Positions 1-11,672 of a stretch of DNA of 64,000 bases are shown one piece after another. How positions within the stretch are numbered: the first letter of the stretch is position 1; each line of letters starts with the position of its first letter. Source of the DNA: Xiphias gladius (Eukaryota > Chordata > Actinopteri > Istiophoriformes > Xiphiidae). The notes under the pieces were generated by a model. It was not told the origin of the DNA and searched no databases. It saw nothing but the letters and a program-made list of their open reading frames with translations. The translations under genes and the position numbers were made by a program. The stretch spans positions 17,959,046 through 18,023,045 of the forward strand of contig NC_053400.1 in NCBI RefSeq assembly GCF_016859285.1. Direction: 5' to 3'.

Positions 1-826
1 CTGCTTAAAGAGGACGGGAAAACCACTGAAAGGAGTCACATGAGATGACACGGTTTCAAACAAGTGATAAAATTTATTTCTTTAACAAGCATGCACACAC
101 TGCAAAGAATCCTTCCACAGAAATCTGATTTTCTGACATTACACCAGTCGTACAGGGTGGTGAATTAAACTTTCTGCACAAAAACGTTGTTTTTCCCCCT
201 GTGATAATGCTCTCCTCTGGGTCATACCTGATTAGATCACAAACAGATCTGAACACCTGGCATCAAAAAATTCCCCCAATTCTCTCTTGGCCTTAAAAAT
301 CGCCTGGTAATACTGATATTCTGCAGTAATAATACAAATTGAAGTGTGTACTATAAATATTAGCTTATTGGGAAGATTTTTCTTTCAGCTAAAATATCTC
401 AGTAATAGGAGGGTCTTCGTCTTCTTCCCTCCCTGGATTAAACTGTTTGTTACTCCAGCCTAAAATGGTATGACCAAGCAATAGTACATGATGTGAATTT
501 AATTTAACAGTTGAACTGGAAATGTGAAATCCCCATATCTAAGAAAGAGATGCATTAGAGCAGAAAGCAGAATGGATAATGTAAATATTTATGTCAGAAT
601 TAGAGCAACGTCTTTGTCCTCTCTGAGGGCAATGCATGTAAAATCATACCACCGAACCAAGTACTTCATTATGTTCCAGTTTCTGAAGTCCTGATTTAAG
701 GATTGATATGTAATCATGATGAGTGTGTCTTGTGAAGAGAGTTTACCCTCGTGTCTTCGGATCGTGGGGGGTGAAGGACTCTCATGACCAGCTGTCATCA
801 CATGGACTGATCAGCTAACTAACCAA
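1..826 (-). other. 3' flank / probable 3' UTR of nrn1l
   Basis: No coding exon is seen here. The stretch lies directly downstream of the nrn1l stop codon on the minus strand and probably holds its 3' UTR. A minus-strand AATAAA (plus-strand tttatt at 73-78) is the best polyadenylation signal and would give a 3' UTR of about 0.75 kb. Confidence 0.5.
73..78 (-). terminator. candidate polyadenylation signal of nrn1l (AATAAA)
   Basis: Plus-strand tttatt reads AATAAA on the minus strand, about 750 bases past the nrn1l stop codon. It is the only canonical hexamer I noticed in this flank. Transcript end data would settle it. Confidence 0.4.
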
Positions 827-3501
827 CTAACTCCTGTGCAGAGCTAGTAGCGTGCTGCATATGGGGAAAAACAGTGTGCTGAGGGTGGGGCTGTGCTTGT
901 ATGTTTGCCCCTTCAGTGTTTCCTGGTTGGTCTGGTCGGAGGTGGGGGGGCTCTGGGGTGCAGGCACGGCGCTGGGTGCGAGGGTGGTGCGGCTGGCACA
1001 CATGTCGTAGAGGTTTCCAGAAAACTTCGTCTTCCTGGACTCTTGTCTGAGAGACTCCCAGACAGCTGCTGCCTCTCCAGGACAGCCGGCCAGAGCTGAG
1101 TTTGCACAAACGTGGAACGCATTCCAGGACCTTCGAGGAGCCAGGACAGGAAGAGATGTCAGCGTTAAGCGTAAAATGCAATGACTGTAATGCGTCTAAC
1201 ACCAGGAAAGTGTGTGGAAATTGAAGTACAATAATACAGCAATGAAATTACATATGGTGAACTGCTGAGCAGAGGTTGAAGAGTAATTAACACTCTCCAA
1301 AAAATCTCCACATCCAGTGGTTTAACCCTTCATGTTGCTACAGTGATGTACTGTAGGACCCCGTGACAGCACTGTCAGGTGTGGTAACAGGTGCAGCAGA
1401 GCACACCTCTGACCAGGTCCAACAGAAACAGACTTGAGAGAGGGCAGTGAAACAATACAGTGTCAAATTACTCTTTAAGGTTAAAATCTTTAACTTTTTT
1501 GCCTGTGTATATCTGACAACACCTGTTGTTACTGCTGATAATGTTTTAAAAGTACAGGTTCTAGGAAACATGCTGCAGCTACTCTGGCAGAAATGCATCA
1601 TGTTTTTTTTTCTGGTTTTTTTTGGTGGAGAAGATGTTTTCTCTGCAGAGAGCTGCCTGCTGTATCTCGAAATGAAGCTGATGAGACCGAAGAGTCTGGA
1701 CCTAAAACCATAACATTGCAGGCCACAAAGCCAAACCCGACTGGACATCTCAAAGGAACTTGCGGGTGATAATTCTCTGTTGGGTCATCACAAGTTCACA
1801 TCCAGTGTGAATATAACAAGTCTAAGAGTTTACAGCCATGCAGGAGCTCTGTGAGGTTAGGCTAAATACTAACATGTTCACAATGACAATGCTAACATGC
1901 TGATGTTTAGCAGGTATAACATTTTCACCATCCTTAGTTTAGTGTGTTAACATGCTAACATTTGCTAATTAAAGAAATCAGGAAGTACAGCTGAGGTTGA
2001 TGGGAATGTGATTAGTTTTGCAGGTGTGTAGTCACGAGAGTTTCAACACAATCTATCCACTAAAAGCCAAAAATGTCCGACTCATGGTGGCACTACATGA
2101 AAAGTCAGAATGAAGTCAGAATGAGTAGGAGGACCAACCTCCGGGGACCATGAATGTCTGTACAAAATTTCATGGCACTCCATCTAGTAGCTGTTGAGAT
2201 ATTTCAGTCTGGACCAAAGTGGTGGACCGACAAACAGACCGACTGGGACTGGCACTGATATTGCCACACCACTAGCGATGCTAATACAGACATTAACATG
2301 AAACAAGAGCAGCTTTAAGGATTACAACTTTAACAATTTGAAACAAGTTGTATCAGGACAGACAAGGTGCAACTGGATGGTTACCACGCTGACAGGCAGT
2401 CAAACACACATACACACACACACACCTGCATATTGCATCGATGTCCTGTGTGCTCTGCTCTTTTTGTGTTTCCACCAAACTGTCCCCAAGTGTGAGTAAA
2501 CACTGAGCAAAACTCTTGTAGATGGAACCACAGGAAACAGGAATTGCAGCTCCGAAACACACAGGGACCAAGCCTGGTGGGGCGGAAAGGAGAAGAGAAA
2601 AGTATATTTGAACTCTATATTAAGATAGTTTCATCAGAAATGGTAAAGAAGTGAATGTTTATATAGGGACATTGTAAACACAGTATGTGTGCATTTACAA
2701 ACTGAAAAGAAAATCACTCCATTCTTGTAGATACTTTTATAGCGACATGATCCATCCAGTGCACAGATGGATCAAAAAAAATACAGAAATATGTTGTACT
2801 CCATTCATCTGGAGGGATTATATATCCTGCAAAGCCAAACTCAGTGTACGACCACAAAACCACGTGTGAGCTGTCTGGGTGCACTAATCAGCTCATACAT
2901 TACACAGGACACTGGAATTGGTTCTGAGTTTTCACAAAAAAGTTCCTGAAAAGTTGTGACACAAATTTTGACTGGAATATTTAAAAACTGATTTGGAACA
3001 GAGGACTTCCGGTGAAAGTAAATTTGTACACAAGGGTATGTATGAGTGAGATTTCTTCCTGGGCATTGGACCCATGCAGATGCTTTGTTGTTGTCTTGGA
3101 AGACATCTCTGGACGAATCCAGATGTCGGCAGCCCTGGGTGTGCTGCTCCAGAGTCAAAAGTGCACTATATGGCCAAAGTATGTGGAAACTTGAACATTA
3201 CACCCATATGTGATCGTTGAACACCTCAGTCCATGGACATTATTCTGCAGCTACAACAGCTTCCACTCTTCTGGTTTCAGGCCTCAGGCTTGCCTACTTT
3301 TATGCGTCTGTACTGTCTCATGACTGGTAATGTATTGTTCGTCCTACTGGCATTTTTTTCATTATGATATTTCTATCTGTAAAACATATGGTAATTCTGA
3401 TTGTAAAAAAAACCTTGAAAGTGATAGATTGCCCAATTCACACCCAAATACATGATGCTGTACACCCAACTGCTTGCACACGTACACGCACACAAACACA
3501 C

Positions 3502-3538
<37 letters not shown>

Positions 3539-3947
3539 ATCAGAACATGAGGGGACAGTGAGCATTTCATTAAGGTAAGTGCATTTGTAAAACCTTTGTC
3601 TCCGCAGTTTCAGAATAAGCTGAATGAAATATCCTTGACCAGTCGTGTTAACTACCTTGGTCTTTTTCTGACAAACCAGCTGAAATTCCTCTTATCAACC
3701 AGGCTTTCTACCTGAAGTCAAATTGGAGAAAAGACATTTGCATGTACAGAAACAGACACGTGAAGAAAAAACTAGTAAAACCAGCAATGGTGTTCAAAAT
3801 GAGACAGGCAAAGCTAACTCAGCACTACCAAACTTTTTCCTCTCTCCCACACACACTCAGACAACAACTGGAGAGTAAAAAGACATCCTCACCCAGGCAG
3901 AGAGCGATAGGCAGCAGCATAGTCACAGTGCCCGGGTGGGACTTCAT
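827..3947 (-). CDS. nrn1l: neuritin 1-like protein (NRN1L), 3 coding exons
   Basis: The exons on the minus strand are 3947-3893, 2573-2426 and 1130-827, joined by GT-AG introns in matching phase (507 nt, 168 residues). Exon 1 gives a signal peptide: MKSHPGTVTM then a hydrophobic run LLPIALCLGLVPVCF. Met10 is a possible alternative start. Exon 2 holds SIYKSFAQCLLTLGDSL, and exon 3 starts at the conserved SWNAFHVCA block, followed by CPGEAAAVWESLRQES. Six cysteines match the six of the human NRN1L core. The tail ends in a hydrophobic stretch (LSTLFFPICSTLLALHRS), as expected for GPI attachment. Neuritins are small extracellular GPI-anchored or shed proteins that promote neurite growth. EAAAVWESL and the length favour NRN1L over NRN1. 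Intron 2 contains a fish repeat. Exon 1 is only 55 coding bases, so simple ORF calling misses it. Confidence 0.9.
1850..2330. repeat. fish interspersed repeat (gctaacatgctgatg... / caaatttcatggcactcc type)
   Basis: The stretch combines a run of gctaacatg-type words, ctgaggttgatgggaatgtg, and tgtctgtacaaaatttcatg followed by gttgagatatttcagtctgg. I recognise this combination as a repeat that is very common in teleost genomes; I cannot give a database name. It lies in intron 2 of nrn1l. The edges are approximate. Confidence 0.6.
3161..3325. mobile_element. Tc1/mariner-type terminal fragment
   Basis: The stretch begins gtgcactatatggccaaagt and continues with atgtggaaac and a later cttccactcttctgg. 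This resembles the ends of a fish Tc1-like family whose inverted repeats read as cactatatggccaaaagtatgtgg. Only one end is visible and there is no transposase reading frame, so it is a truncated remnant in intron 1 of nrn1l. Confidence 0.5.
3506..3536. repeat. (GA)n microsatellite
   Basis: An uninterrupted run of about 15 GA units preceded by a CA-rich stretch, in intron 1 of nrn1l. Confidence 0.95.
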
Positions 3948-5126
3948 AGTTTGGCTCAGCGAAAGTCCCTTGGAGCTGGGTCCTTCCTCTGATCCAGAGG
4001 CTCTGATGTGAAGCTCCAGCTGGCTGTGAATCCAAAGAGTGGAAATTTGCTGCTTTAAAATGTGATGTGTCCTGCCATCCGCTGGGAATTCATCAGATTG
4101 CAAAAGTACAGCTATGCACAGAGGCACAACCCGGCTGGATTAACAGTGAAAGGGAGCGATGCATTGCGGAGAGTAAGAGGATGTGTGTGTATATGTGTGT
4201 GTGTGTGTGTGCATGTGTGAGTATGTGGATACATGTGCACAGGGGAGGGGCACAAGGCGAGAGCCATGGAGAGCTTGGAGACAGCAGACCAATGACAACA
4301 TCACAACACAGCACACTGGATTAGAGCGTTTTCATTTCCGGTCTTCAATATTTAGAGCATTTATTTGAAAACCAAATAAAATACATATAATATGATGGAG
4401 ATTGCGCACTCAACACACTCAGACACCATCTCTGACTAGTTCACACACATCTGCATGCTGCAAACACTTGGTTTTACTACTGAACAAGGAGTTTTCCACA
4501 AATGATGCTAGAAGGAAACATCAGGGGTGTCAGGAGGATTCTTTTTCATGTGGACAGATGGATGACGTCCCAGTGAGGATAAGACAAGCCAGCCCACTTG
4601 GGAGTCCAACCTAGATGCAGGGCACCCTCTTGAGAATAGTAGCGACCCATGTGAGAATCATCTACAGCTACTGTATGTGGGTCATGAGGGGAGATTCACT
4701 GTGACTGTGATGTGTAAAAACAGTCTTAACTAGAGACTAGAGAGAGAGAGACAGAGAATTTAAAAAAATGCATGCATGGACTGTAAACCATCTCATTTAT
4801 TCCCAACTTTCCTTACTTGAGAACCTGTCTTGCATCCCTGTTCTCTCCCTCTCAGCGTCCAAATCCCCTGCTACAACCCCCCCCTTCCCCAGATGGCTCA
4901 CATTCCATGCATTAGTATAAGTCCTGGTTCACATCTGTATACTGACACAGGAGGAATGGTAACCCTATTGTTAATCTGCAGCTTAAAACAACCATTAACT
5001 GCAGAATAAGCTGTCTGTCTGAAGCTGCTGCCACGAATCAATACATCATGGGAGCTACTCTGGCAGCATTTCCAACCCTGAGTCTCCCTTAAAACATCTG
5101 TATTAGCTCAGCAGATGTGGGTTGGG

Positions 5127-5127
<1 letters not shown>

Positions 5128-5157
<30 letters not shown>

Positions 5158-5166
5158 GTTTTGTTT
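5128..5166. repeat. (TTTTG/TTTG)n low-complexity run
   Basis: A run of tttttttg and ttttg units in the intergenic stretch. Nothing else is attached to it. Confidence 0.8.
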
Positions 5167-6734
5167 GTGGATGTAAGACGTTTCCAAAATGTTGTGGAGG
5201 CTGTTACAGCAGCATAATAATCAATAATGTATGGCTTTAATGTTCAAGTGTCCACATACTTTTCACAAGGTACTGTATATCATCTTGCTATTGAAATGTC
5301 TTTTTCACTCTGAATCAGATTGTTTTTTCAACCCTCTGTTGTCAGGTGTGTGTCAGAGACTCCTCCTGCTCAGAACCTCGCCATACAGATGTGTCAAGTG
5401 CCACACTAATCGTTCTCCTCCCAGCAACATTCCTGCTGACCAGGGGTTGTCTTACCTGCTGGTTTTGTTGCGCTAGAAGCTCAAAGTAGGACCTGTCCTG
5501 ACCCTTGAGTGCTCTAGTGAACCCCAGATTTTGTTTAACCCAGACGTATGACTTTCCCACTGTTGTCTGATAGTTCCACTCAGATTTTCCTACACCACAG
5601 TGCATTTTTTCTGCTCAAAAAAAGTGGTATAATCTGTGGAAACATTCTTATATAGACAGTTTATTCTAGATCTATTAATTCCAAATCTAGTTGTAGGGAC
5701 ATAGAGGGTATATCAAGGCCACACCAAAAAGCCATCTGTGGACTATGAAAATACCCCGTGTGTGTTTGGTAGGTGTCTGTAAATGCCCTCATCTACAACA
5801 AAGATGTTCAGCCTGAGTCACAGTGGCCCCAATGGATTTCTAATAGTAACAAATTTTAATGGCCAAAAAAAATGTTGCCTAATCACAAGCGGCTGTACAA
5901 TAACTCTGCCTCAATAAAATACAAACACTGCAACTGGCAAAGATTTAGATTTAAATCAGCAAATACAGTATTTGATCAAATAATATGTAAGACCCAACCC
6001 CAAAGCAATCTGAAAGCTTAATTCGTTTTAGTGTAACATATATTAATCAGGACAGACACATCAGCTCTTTAAATGCGTCAGAACCTGATATTCTGCATGC
6101 CTCAAAAATACATCAAGCTGAGCCATATTTACAATTATAGCAATGCAGACATAAATGATTCACACAACAGCAAACTCTTTGGAAAGCTGATGCTTCCATT
6201 CAGAACCTACGAACTGTTATACGTGTAACGAGAAATTAAAATTTGTACAATTATTATGATCCTTACATCTCTGAGAAAAAAAAAAAATCAAGAACACAAA
6301 AAACAAGTTCTATGACGGACTGACAGTCTGATGATTTCCACAGCAGAAAATTATCTGAAGACTCACCGCTTTGGACAATAACAGCTGTACTCTCAGCTGT
6401 ACGTCAAAGTCCATTCCTGCCCTAGAGTAATACACACCCACTAAGGGCTTTTGGTGGACAGCTTAACAGACGGATATCTTAAATTGCAAAAGGCACGTGA
6501 AGTTTGTCACATATTCTATTTCAAGAAAAATCTTTAGTGTTCCTTGTTTAATATTTTCAAAACATAAGGACCAAGATAAACCCAAAAGTGTAATTTTCAG
6601 TCAGAATATTTTGTTATCAAAATACAATGAATAACTACAAAATGCACTCAGTAGAGCTCATACCACCGCCAAGGCAAAATATTGAGGAAAATGTCAAAAA
6701 AAATGCCCTCTCTCAAAATGTTATGGAAAGTCAT

Positions 6735-6930
6735 AAAAAAAAATTCCTGGAACTTCACCAAAATGTAACGGATTCTTCCCTGGCCCATTCCCCATCCCTC
6801 AACCAAGTTGGCTGCAAATTGGTTCAGTACTTTTTGCATAATCCTGCTAACAAATAAACAAACAAACAAACAAACAAACAGACAGACAGACGGACACTGG
6901 TGACAACAGTGTCCTCCTTGGTGGAAGTTA
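6735..6930. repeat. fish interspersed repeat with (CAAA)n/(CAGA)n core
   Basis: The stretch reads caaaatgtaacggattcttc, then accaagttggctgcaaat, then a ttttgcataatcctgctaac block followed by an acaaacaaac run, cagacagacgg, and gtcctccttggtgg. This order is typical of a repeat I know from many fish genomes. The family name is uncertain; the tail-like (CAAA)n suggests the 3' end of a retroposon. Confidence 0.55.
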
Positions 6931-7341
6931 GGATGAGACAATCTGACATGAGAAGCTGTCGTTTGGCCAGAATGTAAAGACGGCCGTGGTAAATGGCAGC
7001 AACCACAGAAAAGGAAGACAGAGTTGTGCAAGTTTGATTGACAGCGCTGGATTACGGCATTATGCAACACTGTGGGGAGTAAAAAAAAAAAAAAAAAATC
7101 CTGATGAGATTAGGATCTGGATCCTCGCTCTCTCCACTGCTCTCTATCCATCCATTCATCCACTTCTCCCTCTTTCTCTGCTTCATGTAACAAATTATCA
7201 CGATTGGTGTTTAAAATTACAGGTTTTAAGTTTGGTTTGAGGAACTGCATTACAGGTTTAGATTCACATTGTGACACTCAACATTTCAGTGCTTTAATAT
7301 GAGCAACCATTCAACAAATAATGATCAAAGCTGCCAACACA

Positions 7342-7343
<2 letters not shown>

Positions 7344-7397
<54 letters not shown>
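7344..7397. repeat. (CA)n microsatellite
   Basis: An almost perfect CA run of about 27 units in intergenic DNA. Confidence 0.95.
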
Positions 7398-7399
<2 letters not shown>

Positions 7400-9715
7400 T
7401 ACAGTACATGTAGACAGGAGCTAAAGCTTCCGCTCTTCAAGTTTTTATCCCACCGCCATCTAGAGGGTGAAAATCATGGTGCAACATCGGACCGTGCACT
7501 CTGCCGATCACAACACACATTTTACCACTTGTTGTTTGTACTGTGACTTAAATACCTCATGCTGCACTGTATGGAGACAAACACTGAAACCAGGGAGCTG
7601 AAATGACTGGAAGTTCATCAGCAGAGGATGAATCCGGTTTTTTTTTGACACACAGTTAATTATCTTAAGTGATTGATGAATTAAAAACACCAAATCACTT
7701 GCTGGTTTCCCGAATATGACAATTTAATGCTTTAAAAACCACAGCGTATCGTGTGTTCATCAAGACAACCAACCTGAACACATAGTTTTTTCCTATGGAA
7801 AAATGGCTACTTTTTTCAATTATTTTTGTACATTATATGGCCTAAATGATTGATCAATTAATCTGACAGAGTAATCACTGCATAAATTCATAATTAAGCT
7901 AACCCTAAATAACAGTCCTCCCTGAAACCTAAACAGAGATCTCTGGGCTTCATTACTTTTGAGACATTTGTGTTGTTTCTCACCAAACTCCAAATACAAC
8001 AATTTTTTTCAAAAATAATTCAAAAGAAACAGATAAAATGACGGGTTGTACACTTCATCTTTTCTAAGTTTTTATGGCGACATCTTGTTCAGAGTGCTCT
8101 CACTGTAGTAGAATATGATAGGTTATGCTTTAAGCACCAAACATCACTTAACAGGTGTATAAAACTGCAAATCAATATCATGTTATAATAGATTTGATGT
8201 TTGAGTTCATGTTTTGTGCCAATCAAAAGTCTTCATGACTGAGAATTTAATATGTTACAAATTTTATTACTTTTCCACAATTCAACACAGCTGAAAAAAA
8301 TCCTCCTGGTACTTGACAATAGAGCTTACTGGAGCCACTGGAGATTCAAATTTTTACCTCATCTTTCCTAAAAAGAGCCCAAACAAAAGCCCTCACTGCA
8401 GCCCAGTGAGTTTTCACCCCAGTTGGATGAGCCCAACCTCCCTTAACTCAAAGGTAAAAACTATTTTTCAGAAAAAAAATACTACAGGATCTTCTGACCC
8501 ACAGTCTGTTTCTGTTTTGTTACTGTGACACTGGACAGGTCAGGACAAATTTGTTGACTTGAGGAATTACTCAGCGTGAATCGGCGCTATTTCAAAATGA
8601 AATTTACTTCAAAATGACAGCAGAGCATAGCTGTGAGAGCAAGTTCAAAAATCTGAAATGTGTGTAACATCCTGTGCATGAAACATGAACAGGACGGAGA
8701 GATGCAGCCACTAACTTTCTTTGTGAGAGAAAAACAATCTGACCATAAACAGGCACATAAAATGAACGAATCACACAGAAACAAGCAGGCGCTGTTTCAT
8801 AAACCCACCTCAGACATACATGTTCTAGTTGCATAAAGTATCTTGCGAAAAGGGTTTTCTATGTACTTCTCTTATGATTTCCTTAAGGAAAAGGAAAACA
8901 GTAAAATGTAACATAATGCATATCTTCAAGAAACATCCTTTAATGAGATTTCATCTTCTGAGTGCCCTGTCAAGTTATAAGGATTTTTTTCTTTAAGGAA
9001 GTCCCTTTTCTGTCGCACAAATGTCTTTAGCAACAAAAAAAAAAAGAGGAAAACAACTTAAAGTACCTGTGAAGGCAACTCAGATCAGGTCATGGTAGAG
9101 TTTTATGTCACAGATTAACACCATAAGTGTACCAATAATAGTGTTTTTGGTTACAAAAAATCCTATGGGTACTTCAGTGTGGTGTACTTTACATTAGCTC
9201 TGCAATCTACTGTGAGAGATTTCTTGCACCAACCTCCTAATTTCAGTTCAAAAATAAGGAAATAAAAACTTTGTCGGAGAAATCTTAAGGAGGAAAACTT
9301 TATATGCAACTAGGTAGCTTTCAGCATCTTCCCCTCAGTCCGGTTATAAATATGTAAGCCCGCCTAACTTGTCTGTGCAGACTACGAGTCCCGTCTGAAT
9401 AAATGAAATATGTATTATTGACCTTGGATGGGCTGCAGACCAGTAGTGGACTGTGCATGTTTGCATGTTGATTAGCAACGAGGTTATTACTATCAGCTAC
9501 ATAAACTAGGCAGCCAACTTTTTCTTTTTTTTTCTTTTTTCTTTTTCTTTTTTAACATCAGGCCTACGAAAAATCAGCTCTACTCGTTTAAAATAAATTG
9601 TCATCGCTCGTAGTTTTATACAAAATAGGGCTGGATATGCTGTCTTCAAACCCCTCGGTGTCATCTCCGTTAGTCTAAGTCTCTGTAGCGGGTCGTCTCC
9701 GGTGATGTCCACCCA

Positions 9716-10549
9716 TCAGATTTTCTTCCGGACGCTGAAAGCCACCGAGTTCCCGTACAGCAGCCGGTCCCGCTCCCGCACCTCCTCCTGCAGCTTGGCC
9801 TCGGCAACCCGCAGCTGGCGGATGGTTGCCTTCATCTCCTTCATCTTCACCTCCATCAGTGCGATGATGTCCCGCTGCTCGTTCAGTTTCCGCAGCAGCT
9901 CGGCCGACGTGGTACCGGTGGTCAGCGAGTACGAATGGTCCAGCGGGCTGCTGGTCACACTGACGTACTGCACGGGCAGCTGGTGCAAGGCGGACGTGGT
10001 TTCGACCGACGAGTCGTCGGCGGTGAGCTCGTCCGCACTGCCGACGGGCGCGGTGTAACAAGTCCCCTCTGACTGGGCGGGCAGCCGCGCCGTGCCCAGG
10101 TACTCTCCGTTTTGGCCTATCTGAACCACGGTGATGCTGTCGTCGCTCGCCTCCCCACCAGCATTGCCCTCGGCTCCTTCCGCCGTGCTGCCCAGGACGC
10201 TGGTGATGACAATCCCGGAGGTCGCTGCGGCGGCGGGGGCAGGAACCCCCGCAGACACTTTCCTGCCTCTGCCCCGCCGACTCCTGCGCTCATTCACGCC
10301 CCGCAGAGGGAAAAGGGACGGCACACGGATGCTGTAGGTTTTCCTCCCGCCGGCGAAATGCACGCTGCAGACCCGGTGCCCCGTGGTGGGCTGGAAGGTG
10401 CTGAAGCAACCGCTGACCCCAGCCCGGGAGATGTTCCTTAGCCACAGCTCCCTCAGCGCGGTGTCCTTAGGAAACGTGTAGAAGCGCAGGTCCCGGTCCC
10501 GGTGCGAGTTGTTGTAGCAGCCAGGTACACAGCAGGTGAACCCGGGCAT
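9716..10549 (-). CDS. thap11: THAP domain-containing protein 11
   Basis: This is a single-exon reading frame of 277 residues. Residues 1-85 are a THAP C2CH zinc finger: MPGFTCCVPGCYNNSHRDRD, then FYTFPKD, LWLRNISRAGVSGC, CSVHF and the closing FPLRG. A DHSYSL motif near residue 211 fits the HCFC1-binding consensus ([DE]HxY). The C-terminal 65 residues form a coiled coil (ELLRKLNEQRDIIALMEVKM) that is nearly identical to human. THAP11 (Ronin) binds promoters with HCFC1 and ZNF143 and controls growth, mitochondrial and cobalamin genes. The human protein (about 314 residues) carries a long glutamine tract after the THAP domain; here that place has a short Arg-rich linker and the middle region is shorter. 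The ATG at 10549 is the conserved start. A ZNF143/THAP11-like motif lies 113-131 bases upstream. Confidence 0.97.
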   Translation of the reverse strand: MPGFTCCVPGCYNNSHRDRDLRFYTFPKDTALRELWLRNISRAGVSGCFSTFQPTTGHRVCSVHFAGGRKTYSIRVPSLFPLRGVNERRSRRGRGRKVSAGVPAPAAAATSGIVITSVLGSTAEGAEGNAGGEASDDSITVVQIGQNGEYLGTARLPAQSEGTCYTAPVGSADELTADDSSVETTSALHQLPVQYVSVTSSPLDHSYSLTTGTTSAELLRKLNEQRDIIALMEVKMKEMKATIRQLRVAEAKLQEEVRERDRLLYGNSVAFSVRKKI

Positions 10550-10661
10550 GTTTGCCTCAGCGCCGAGGGTAAAGACACGGTCTCGGGGTGAAGCTTGTAA
10601 TATTTTGTTGTTGTTTCTTTATTCTGTGCGTTGTTATCAAGCCCCGCGGCCTGCAAGCGGA

Positions 10662-10680
10662 ACTACACGTCCCACAACGC
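10662..10680 (-). promoter_or_regulatory. ZNF143/THAP11-type motif in thap11 upstream region
   Basis: The plus strand reads actacacgtcccacaacgc, matching about 14 of 19 positions of the SBS consensus ACTACAACTCCCAGCATGC, including the ACTACA and TCCCA cores. It lies just upstream of the thap11 start in CpG-rich DNA. THAP11, ZNF143 and HCFC1 are known to occupy this motif class, so self-regulation is possible. That is inference from motif and place only. Confidence 0.55.
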
Positions 10681-11014
10681 TAACAACTTCCTGTTTATTT
10701 TTCACCAAAAACTGAGCCGATGCTCTCCGTACGACGACTGAATCCACCCGAACTTATCCGGACTCGGAGCACACACAGTGTGTACTTGTGCTGAATTTGC
10801 GGCTGGTATTTTATTTTCGTTGGTAAATGTGTGGTTTTGTTCTTCGCTGTGTTATCGGGCCAACCGTCTTCCACTGAGAACTAAAAGTACCATGAGTCCT
10901 TGCGCTTCCTGTCCAGGTCCGCCAGCGCTCTAGCGCCCCTGCTGGTCAGGGGGTGGAAACACACCTGAGCGCAGAGAGGTGCATTGTTTACAAATCATTC
11001 TGTTTAGTCATAGT

Positions 11015-11672
11015 CAGCGGTGGAGGAAGTATTCTGATCCTTTACTCAAGTAAAGCTACCAGTGCCACAACGTAATAACACCATGAAAAAATAATTTAAG
11101 GAAAGGCATATAAGTACAACCTGGAACATCTACTTAAAGTATTAAGAGTAAAAGTACTCCATGCAGTAAAATATCCCTTGTGACTGATACAGTGATATAT
11201 ATTTCATATCATTACATTGACAAACAATGACACACAAAGCATGTTTTGTACAACCAATAATCCAAACCTTAAAATTAATAAAAAAAATTTAAAAAAAACA
11301 TTGAATGTTTTCATTCTGCTTGAAGATTACTCAAACCATTTCCAACATAGCTGCAAATTAATTTTCTGTCAATCAACTAATCGACTTTTCATGTATATGT
11401 GTATATATTTTTAATACAGTAGATTATTTCATAACAAAGCCTTTCATATGTTTTGTGTGCAAAAATCTTAATATGTAAAATAACTAGTAACTACAGCTGT
11501 CAAATAAATGTAGTGGAATAAAAACTACAATATATTCCTCTAAATTGTTGTGGAGTGGAAGTATAACGTAACATGAAAAGAAACTACTCAATTAAAGTAC
11601 AAGTACCTTGAGTTTGTACTTAAGTACAGTACCTGAGTAAATGTTCTTAGTTACATTGCACTACTGGTTATA
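11015..11672 (-). repeat. fish 'tactcaagta' repeat, copy 1
   Basis: The copy opens with gcggtggaggaagtattctg then atcctttactcaagtaaa, and ends with tacttaagtacagtacctga, gtaaatgttc and cactactgg. These are the two ends of a common fish non-autonomous element with CAGTGGTGGAA-type inverted termini, reading here in reverse. A short piece of a second fish repeat (caaattaattttctgtcaat) lies inside at about 11.36 kb. Other copies are at 30.7, 41.9, 51.9 and 52.9 kb. Confidence 0.65.

Larger units (their letters stand above)
3948..9715. other. nrn1l-thap11 intergenic region
   Basis: No gene is supported here. The reading frames are short and lack recognisable domains. The content is AT-rich unique sequence, microsatellites, a TTTTG run near 5.15 kb and a repeat at 6.7-6.9 kb. 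The part nearest thap11 (about 8.9-9.7 kb) probably holds its 3' UTR, but I found no convincing polyadenylation signal close to the stop. Confidence 0.5.

Noticed and set aside
819-1202. Open frame of about 127 codons on the minus strand
   Set aside because: It overlaps nrn1l exon 3 in a different frame. The true frame is the one with SWNAFHVCA and CPGEAAAVWESL.
9702-10441. Plus-strand open frames across the thap11 locus
   Set aside because: They are antisense shadows of the GC-rich thap11 coding exon, with no domain or conservation signal.
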